Notes under the pieces: model-generated
Database searches by the model: none
Told to the model about the DNA's origin: nothing
What the model saw: only the letters and a program-made list of their open reading frames with translations
Assembly: GCA_014905825.1 (NCBI GenBank)
Contig: JACGCN010000003.1
Coordinates: 1,426,001-1,490,000 of the forward strand
Origin: Lyophyllum atratum
Taxonomy: Eukaryota > Basidiomycota > Agaricomycetes > Agaricales > Lyophyllaceae
DNA: 64,000 nucleotides
Direction of reading: 5' to 3'
In this document: piece after piece, positions 56,601-64,000 of the stretch
Position numbering within the stretch: position 1 is the stretch's first letter
Layout: each line of letters opens with the position of its first letter
Translations under genes and position numbers: made by a program

Positions 56601-58201
56601 ATGGCCAAAACTGACCTCCTGGTCAAATGTTATACCTAGTGTTGTCCAGATAAGGGGACTAAAACTAGCAGAGAGACTCAGACGCACAATGGTCGTAGAT
56701 CGTTAGCGTACTCGCGATCGCTTCATTTGCGAAGTCAGAGTCATGTGCATGATCTGGATAGCTCGGCAGAACCCACACTGGCAAATCCGGGCATAGTAAA
56801 TGTCCATCAGCACAATCTTTACTGTGGCGAAGTCGATTGATGTGGCCGTATTATCCATGGTACGACGACGTGATAATTGTGGGAGGGCTGTCGATGTAGC
56901 GCCTCCACAACTTCTGCACGCTTTTATTTCCCGTGCGGCTGTTTCAGCTGTTTTAAGCCTAGGAACACGAGGAGTATGGAAATGTGTTGCATCGGATAAT
57001 TCGGCGGAGCTGACCTTCCACACCACCACGAGTACTGTCCTGTAATGTCCTGGCGAAGACGCTCCAATCAATCCGGGCCTCTGGATGAGAGTAATCGTGA
57101 AGCTTATCGACGACTCGTAGATTTTCATGTCTCCAAGCCACACACACTGTGAGGGCATGCTAGGGTGTCCCTGAGACGACGGGAACGTTACAAGGTGATC
57201 GAGCACGATGGAAATCAAATGCAGCATCTAGACCTCCAGCGTCGCTGGCAGATGAACTTGTATTCCTGGACCTAGGCTTAGGACTTGAGCTTGAGGCCTT
57301 ATGGGTCGATCGTTCCTGAGCAGTGGGGGCGCTTACTACGGGTGCTCATAATCACCCCCCTCCTCCATGCCGACCCAACAATGCTTGAACCGAAGAAGTT
57401 GGGATCCGATATCGCTGTTTTAAGTGTTTAGACGCACCTTGTCCAAATTTATCCTCCTTCATGTGTAATCTTCAACTTTCAGGCAACATGAGTCTAAATA
57501 TAACTTTTCTCATGAATCCCATTCGTTGCACGGGTGTAGTTATCACACACTGTGCGAGAAGTACGCGGAACCGATACAGAAGCAGAACTCGCGCACCCAC
57601 CGCAAGTTTACAGTTTGAACGACGGGTGAGAAGAGAACCCTGTACTGATCGCTTTAATCCGACGATATTTGGTGAATGGGTCCGATGACAACACACCTAA
57701 CTTAGCTCAGTGAGTACGTGCCGCCTCGATGAAAATAATCTTGACTTCGACGACCACACTCATGGGTCGCAGGCATCGGTCAAAGCTCTTGAAAGTATCT
57801 CTCCCATAAAGCCATATACCATCTTGCGGTGCTTGACGTAACTTGGACAAGTGACGTGTATTCTTTCTACTTTCCCATACTTTCCAGCAGCATGTGGACT
57901 TCGCGTTTCCTTCTTGACCTGCAGGGACCTCCATCTGTTCTCTTCTGCCAAGCCGGTTTAGGCTTTGTTCTGACCTCTCAATTTTGGTCATCGACCACGA
58001 CCATCGCGTTACTTTCGCTAACTGTTTGCCTCCGGTCGCCGACGCCTATCGATGTGCCACGTTCTCAGGTCTAGAAGAATTTTAGTAATTCTTATGCCGC
58101 ACATGGCACACTCTGGAAAAATGCCTCTGCGCGAATTTCGGTTCCGCCAATGCCTAGTCGCGTTATAGAGATCACCGGATCTCGCAGTCCCAAGGAAGCA
58201 C
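56601..58201. other. long intergenic region
   Basis: No gene recognised in 1.6 kb. The longest frame (minus, 56703-57227) has no domain or intron logic. The 3' part is the laccase upstream region. Confidence 0.4.
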
Positions 58202-58210
58202 GTATAAAAG
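58202..58210 (+). promoter_or_regulatory. TATA box of the laccase-family gene
   Basis: GTATAAAAG lies 39 bp before the start codon at 58249. The spacing to the ATG is short but plausible for a fungal gene with a short leader. Confidence 0.55.
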
Positions 58211-58248
58211 GGATCCATGCAACAGCGAAAAAAACTCAGTGCTCAGAT

Positions 58249-60962
58249 ATGCATTTCATATTCGCATCCACAGCTCTTTTGGCTCTCCTGAAACCCCATC
58301 CTGCTTCTGCAGCCATAGTGGAGACTGTCAAGTCGGTCACACTTGATATCGTCAACAGGAGACTGGCACCCGATGGTTTCCTAAGGAGTAGGCCTTCCCG
58401 TATCCTATCCGCTGCTAGCTCTAACGTGAAACTCCATAGGCACCATTGTGGCAAACGGACAGTAAACATTGTTTTACGTTTAGGACATATCCCTTTGTGA
58501 AGACGCGATAATTTTAGGTATCCTGGCCCCGCCATCACTGCTGTAAAAGGACAGACGCTCCGCGTCACTGTCAACAATAAACTGGTAGGTCAGAGTTAAC
58601 GGTGGTTTGATTGAAGCTGACATGATTGCAATAGACCGACCCTACCATGCGTCTCAGCACTGCAGTCGTAATTATCCCATTCTCTGGAGGTATCGAACCT
58701 TTATGAAACCAGCGCTTTCCTTTTCCAGAGTTTTGACGGTATCTTCCAAACTACGGCAAGTGAGTATGACGAGGGTTCTGCCTTCGTCACCACGTGCCCC
58801 ATCGCGCCAGCATTGAGTTACACCTACGAGGTACCCTTGGGTACTCAGACTGGTACCTTCTGGTATCATAGGTATGTATAAAATGACAAGGCAGTTCATC
58901 TGTTTCCTCACACCATCTCCTCCTTAGTGAACTGAGCGTCCAATACGTCGACGTGAGCTTTTTTGATGTTCTTTAGTGATCGCAGTTGCTAACGGTAAAA
59001 AATAGGGTCTCCGCGGTGCCCTTATCGTCTACGGTCCGCCCTATACATTATCCGTTCTTTTCTTCTCATCAATTCGATTTAACAGATCCTGCGGATCCCC
59101 ACCGTAGCCTCTACGACGTGGATGACCTGACCACGGTATGTACATACGTTTATACTGTGCAGCTCACAAGGCTAAGTGCTGAGTATACAGCTCCTCCAAC
59201 TCGGTAAGGCCGCCTAGATCAGAATTATATTGATTACCTTGCTCACAGCTTTTTGAAGGCGATTGGTGGCAGAACTCGACTCTGCCGATGCTCGCGGGCT
59301 ATAAGGCCACCGGTATTGTCCCTGTTTCCGATTCGGGCACGGTCAACGGTGTTGGACGGTACCAGGGTGGACCAGCTGTTCCCTTCGCCGTCACCAACGT
59401 TGCCTCCGGCAAGCGCTACCGTCTCCGCATCATCAACCAGTCGGCTCGCAACGTCTTTACCGTATCCATCGACGATCATCCTCTCAGTAAGGAAGACAAT
59501 TCTTTGCTGCCCACTGATCTAACGTAGCTTGCAGCCATCATTGAGGCCGATGGTGTCTCAACTGTACCTCACACCGTCGACAGTATTAAGATGCTCGCCG
59601 GCCAACGCTACTCTGTCGTGGTATGCGCCGTGCTTTCCCAGTTGTATCAATCTTGACCTCACCGATGTTCTCACAGATCACGGCCAACCAACCAGTTGCA
59701 AATTACTGGATCAATGCGCCATTCGTCGGTGGTAGCCCAGCTCGTAATTTGCACCGTACGAACATCGACTCCCTGACGATTATCCTATTAATTTAACCTC
59801 ACCTCTTCTAAGAAAATGCCACCCTCTCCCGCTCCATTTTGCGCTACAGGGGCGCCCCCATTGCCGAACCGACTACCCCATGGACCCTTGGCCCCGCCAA
59901 TGGTGTTTCTCTCGTCGAAGCTGACCTCCGTGTATGAGATCACATTTATATGAAGCTGACAAGTATGCTTACTAGGATTTCTAATCTAGCCCCTGATCGC
60001 TACTATGGTAAGCTAGCTATTTGCTACAAACTAACGTCTTGTCCCAACCAATTATCAGCCCCCTCCGGCCGACCTCACCATCTCTCTTGACCTTCAAGTC
60101 GTAGGTCACCTTTTCACGATGTACTTATATCTCTCTCACAAATCTCCAAGACTGCTGGAAAGGCTATTTGGAACGTCAACAATATCTCCTACCTGCCCCC
60201 CAAGGTCCCTACCCTCAACCAAGTCCTCGCTGGTGCAACTGTTGCGGCCGATTTCGACCCCACCGAGAATACCTTCGTCCTCCCCGCCAGCAAGACCGTC
60301 CAGATCGTTTTCCCGCCCACGTAGGTCAACCTCTACACTTCCGTCGACACTTTTACTCACATCCACCGCCAGCGATGATGACGATGAACATCGTAGGTTC
60401 TTATGCCAGTTTCTCATTCCATATTTGCTCATTTTAGCACCAAACCAGCTCTCCACTTGCACGGAGTACGTGTCTTATTAGCGTTTATCTCTTTATGAAG
60501 CTAAATCGCTTCATAGAACAACTTCTGGGTTATCAAATCCATGAGCTCGCCCGACCTGAACGAAGTCAATCCCATCCGCCGTGATGTAAGCAACGGGACA
60601 CACATCCATCTTATTGATTCAACTGACTCACCTCCAGGTTGTTGGTGTCGGAGGCACCGGAACCATCATCCGTTTCAGGACCGACAACGCTGGTACGATT
60701 CAGATTTCTGATTCCATGGCTGTTACGCAAGCTAACCCAATTACCCAGGCCCCTGGTTGTTCCATTGCCACATCTTCTGGCACAAACAGGCCGGTCTCGC
60801 CACCGTCATGCTTGTTAGCCCCTCCGACATCCGGACGGCTGTACATCCAAGCAGGGCCTGGCAGGCACTCTGCCCCGTGTGAGTCACAATGTCTCAAGTC
60901 AAGATTCGACCTGACTAACTCATATCTACAGGTATAATGCGCTCCCGGCCGAGCTCCAGTAA
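58249..60962 (+). CDS. laccase-family multicopper oxidase with lost copper ligands
   Basis: A signal peptide ([21 protein letters not shown]) starts a protein of roughly 500 residues built from about 14-16 short exons, all joining in frame. Laccase blocks in order: [35 protein letters not shown], the L1 region, [120 protein letters not shown] and [20 protein letters not shown], ending [13 protein letters not shown]1 HWHG is SFDG (58729-58740), L2 HSH is HSE (58867-58931), and the first His of L3 HPFHLHGH is gone (PALHLHGN), while L4 HCH...H is kept. Several type 2/3 ligands and one type 1 ligand are thus lost. Ordinary laccase activity is not expected. Confidence 0.85.
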
Positions 60963-61288
60963 AGGGAGCGGCTTTGCCATAGGGTGGTCATTATCATCTT
61001 CTCCTCTGCATCCATGAATTATTCAGGCTTCTATATACAAATTATCTACAGGGTTGTATGTTTGAGAATAACGCAGAAATACGAATAAATCATCTTTTGT
61101 GCCTTGATATGCTCTTCGCGCGAGGGCATGGGAAGGCCGTCGAAGGTGTAACGGGTATTTAAGTGATGAAGTCTAAATTATATTCCAGCCTTAGATGCAG
61201 TCTATCTATTTACGGGGTTTTCGACGGAACAATGATAAGAGTTGAGTGTGAAGAAATCCATGGTATGCCTTCTGAATCTTTTCTCAAG
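60963..61288. other. intergenic, convergent 3' ends
   Basis: The 3' flanks of the laccase-family gene and of the minus-strand RMD1-like gene meet here. Nothing else is recognised. Confidence 0.35.
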
Positions 61289-61945
61289 TCAAGCGGCCAT
61301 CAAGTCCTTTTCGGTCTTCCCATGGTTCTTGTCTTCTTGACCCACCAACATAACCCAGAGCTCGGGACCATCGCGAATGAGTGCCTATTGTCTCTAATGA
61401 GCATTTTGGAGACGGGGGAATGACTTTGGCCTTACGATGACAACCTCTACGGCAATGAGCGCGATGATGACGAGCTCCATATAATGCGTAGATGACTTGA
61501 CCGCGACGATTGAATCCGGAGTATTTCAGAGGAATAGTGAGAATGTACCTCAGTCAGAAGCTGTCGTAGCACCGATTGCGCCTCTGCAGCATATGTAATT
61601 TTATCGTTGAGCGATGTTGTGCGTTCCTTGACGTCGAGAGCATCGGTCATAGAATTGAAGTGACCTAAAATTATCCATAAGCATTGCATGACAGAGAAGC
61701 GAAAATCTCATGTGTACTTACGTTCCAGTTTGGGTTCAGCCCAGTATAAATCAGGCACGTCGCTGAAATTCTCGCGATTGAGATTCAGCCCTTGCCTGAA
61801 CTCCATGAGTTCACCTAGTTTCTTGATGAGCGCGGTTCTTCCCATGCCGGGTTTCCCCGTCGTCATCAGGGAGTGAGGTAGTTGCGCCATAGACGTCAGA
61901 TACTCGTCCAACGAGACTTCCAGTGCGAGTGGGCCCCCTGGGGTT
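61289..61945 (-). pseudogene. RMD1/DUF155-family gene, C-terminal part only
   Basis: On the minus strand: PLALEVSLDEYLTSMAQLPH, RTALIKKLGELMEFRQGLNL, NRENFSDVPDLYWAEPKLER, then HFNSMTDALDVKERTTSLND, KITYAAEAQSVLRQLLTE, HYMELVIIALIAVEVVIV (a membrane anchor) and LIRDGPELWVMLVGQEDKNH, ending DLMAA. This is the conserved C-terminal half of the RMD1/RMND1 (DUF155) family, proteins tied to mitochondria or sporulation. The acceptor CCCCAG at ~61946 starts the first exon I can identify. No N-terminal exons with the family motifs appear in the next 1.3 kb, so the gene seems 5'-truncated; unrecognised exons cannot be excluded. Confidence 0.7.
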
Positions 61946-63250
61946 CATTCGTGGCCGCAGTGTGACAATGAAAACTTGACAAAACCTGACATTTGATAAG
62001 AATAGTAAATGCGGCTGGCTTCGAAGCTTCCAGGCAACGTCCTACTCGCGCGGGAAGACTTGGAGATACGGGCGCTAGTGAATATTTGACTTCCGGGATG
62101 CATGAAGGGTTTGCAGGAGAGCTGCAGCGCTTTCAGCGTATTCTCCGTGTTGTCGGCCCGGAGAAAAGCCCCAAAGGAAGATTTTCATCAGCTAAATACA
62201 ATGCCAGTAGTTTTTTGATTCAGAAACCAGCGAATGTATTGAGGTGAGACATCGTAAACCGGTATGACGCGAAGTACTCGGGCAAGAAGGGTGTTGACGT
62301 TCTACACCACTCGTACCTGTTCGCCGTTCTAGGGTGTATAATGACCGCTTAGGGTTGACAGGGAGGCAAATAGGCAGGGACCATCGATTGAAGCTACGAG
62401 TCCACGATGAGGTCTAGAGTTGGAGCTGTTGCTCATGCAACCGTCATGACTGACCCTGCAGATTCCGGAAACCAAGAAGGTGTAGCGGGCATTGTCGAGT
62501 GGACAAGGAACTTGTAACACAGTACGGGTGCAACTATTAACTCACTGGGTTTGCTTGTTATGGCGTCACAACTTCTCGAATTGGTAGACCACGAGCACGA
62601 TGAGTCAAGGGCCGCCGTTCACAAACTCTCGCGTCGGTCTTGATCTGTCCACATGCTGCGGCACGAGTGGAAATGGCAGAGTAGTCGCCGCAGGTGGACT
62701 GCTCGCAGGAAACGATTGTTCGGTTTGTCAGTCAAGTCACGATAAAATGGCATAGCCTGATGGGTATGTAGACTGCAGCTGGAAAGCATTGATCGCAAGA
62801 CTAGGATAGCATCATCGGCAGGCTGAAGAATAGTCCACGTTCGCGAGGCAAACAAGAGAGCGGGGTTGAACGTTGAAGCTTGGAGGATCGTGGTCATTAT
62901 CAGTTTGAGTTCTCTGGAGGGACGCAAAGTTGATTGGAATGGGTTGAATGCCCCGTTTATTGCTCTGAAGCATTTCTAGCACGTTGGAAGACGTGATGAA
63001 GCACCAGGGGTATGAAATTTATTCTTCGCGTATTCAAATTGTCAGAAAGTGGCGTGACGAACGATAGATCTGGTGTGTGAGTGTGAGTATGACGTGGGTT
63101 TGATGAACAAGCACATCGACCATCAAATTGTGTGCCATGCGCATGGTAGAGACGATGTGCAGATGAGTTGCTAGTTGAGGCCAACATTCAAGACAGAAGT
63201 TGTGATCGGAAGTCAAGCGCCAAAGCGTGACCTCTTGAGCTCCTACACCC
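61946..63250. other. intergenic
   Basis: I see no supported gene in this 1.3-kb stretch. The plus-strand frame at 61993-62247 and the minus-strand frames at 62619-62927 and 62957-63187 lack family resemblance. Confidence 0.35.
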
Positions 63251-64000
63251 ATGGACCGACCCCTAGGCCCCCGACAACCTCCAGACAAACGGCATGCTGC
63301 CTACGAGGACATCTTCGGACGGCCAGGCGCATCCCATCATACCCCTCCTCCTTCCATCTACGCCCCTCCAGCCCAGCAGTATCCATATCAGCAGCCGCCG
63401 CCGGTTCCCGACAAACGCACATCATACTCCTCGCTTACCCCTTCATATCACAACCAATCCCCACAGGGGCCTCCAGGCGCTTACAGGCAGTCGTACTACG
63501 CCTCCACACATCAACATCCTCATCCCTCGTATCATCAGCCCATCCCTGGATCATATGGCTACCCCAACACCACACCAGGGCCCCCGCATCCATCTGTGGC
63601 TCGTGCAAGATCTATCATCAGCACTGCTCCTTCTAATGGGGCCCATTCGCGCCTGGAAGAACCTCCTGATGAGGGACCAATGCATAATGGCCTCACACCT
63701 GCTCAAGCATATCAAGCTCAGATTTACATGAACAGCCCGGCTGGTTCTCAAGGGGACAGGAATAGGCATCAATCTTCGCCTGGTTCATCTAGTCGTCCTT
63801 CCTCCTCTTTGAATGGTGGCCTGCCTCGTGGAGATGCCCCGAGAATCGGGGTTAGTTTGGACCATGATGACGGTCGATTGGGACTAGATTTTGGCGCCGG
63901 TAGTGGGAACTCTAGTGATCAGGGGACAGACGATGGCAGTAGCGAACTTCCATGGGCTCGCAATGAACAGTCAGGTGCGTTTTACCGGCGCGGCGCTATG
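63251..64000 (+). CDS. N-terminal part of a Pro/Ser/Tyr-rich protein, runs off the window
   Basis: An ATG at 63251 opens a frame that stays open to a donor-like CAG|GTGCGT at ~63976 and to the window end. The text is MDRPLGPRQPPDKRHAAYED IFGRPG, then PPPSIYAPPAQQYPYQQPPP, QSPQGPPGAYRQSYYASTHQ, NGLTPAQAYQAQIYMNSPAG, LDHDDGRLGLDFGAGSGNSS and SSELPWARNEQS. This disordered, Pro/Gln/Tyr/Ser-rich start is like that of fungal Rho1 guanine-nucleotide exchange factors (ROM2 type), but the catalytic domains would lie outside the window, so this is only a guess. The open frame, codon use and ATG context support a real gene. Confidence 0.65.
   Translation, partial: MDRPLGPRQPPDKRHAAYEDIFGRPGASHHTPPPSIYAPPAQQYPYQQPPPVPDKRTSYSSLTPSYHNQSPQGPPGAYRQSYYASTHQHPHPSYHQPIPGSYGYPNTTPGPPHPSVARARSIISTAPSNGAHSRLEEPPDEGPMHNGLTPAQAYQAQIYMNSPAGSQGDRNRHQSSPGSSSRPSSSLNGGLPRGDAPRIGVSLDHDDGRLGLDFGAGSGNSSDQGTDDGSSELPWARNEQSGAFYRRGAM

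Noticed and set aside
56703..57227. 174-codon minus-strand frame near 57 kb
   Set aside because: No recognisable motif, and the opposite strand is equally open; likely chance.

Overview
This window is nuclear DNA of a filamentous basidiomycete, most likely an Agaricomycete. Genes are broken by many 45-60 bp GT-AG introns. The content is typical of the group: DUF6533, DUF6532 and DUF6698 family proteins, a Plavaka-type transposon, Helitron remains, a TET/JBP-like dioxygenase relic and a laccase. I inferred exon joins by reading frames and splice consensus. Where I summed the exons (the SNM1, Sec14-like, sugar-phosphate transporter, L43, F-box and Ser/Pro-rich genes) the totals divide exactly by three. 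Family names come from memory of sequence motifs, not from searches.

Positions 1-25,300 are a compact block of housekeeping genes. In order: PSO2/SNM1 DNA cross-link repair nuclease (+), ribosomal protein eS4 (-), a triose-phosphate/SLY41-like transporter (-), an SFH5-like Sec14 protein (+), an F-box-like protein (-), a pogo/Tc1-like MITE next to a decayed F-box-like copy, ribosomal protein eL43 (+), the Paf1 elongation-complex subunit (-), a Gfo/Idh/MocA dehydrogenase with an apparent one-base frameshift (+), TRM82/WDR4 (-), a large Ser/Pro-rich protein (+), the 3' end of a DUF6533-like membrane protein (-) and an aldo-keto reductase (-).

Positions 25,400-57,000 are a repeat-rich accessory compartment. 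It holds a hAT-like MITE with an 8-bp target duplication, a decayed satellite, a DUF6698 gene, uncharacterised zinc-finger-like genes, a 1.1-kb hAT-like element directly followed by a second TIR element, an apparently intact Plavaka transposase (34.6-39.2 kb), a DUF6532 gene, a coiled-coil protein and a hypothetical gene. Then comes a graveyard at 48-54 kb: a truncated Helitron Rep N-terminal region between two 44-bp direct repeats, a broken TET/JBP-like 2-oxoglutarate dioxygenase and a MOSC-domain fragment. A 150-bp satellite follows, and then a DUF6533 membrane protein gene.

Positions 58,200-64,000 carry a secreted laccase-family gene with an open frame that has lost several copper ligands, a 5'-truncated RMD1/DUF155 gene, and the 5' end of a Pro/Ser-rich protein that runs off the window. 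I saw no tRNA, rRNA or CRISPR array. The most unusual item is the frame-intact laccase with a dismantled copper site (58,249-60,962).
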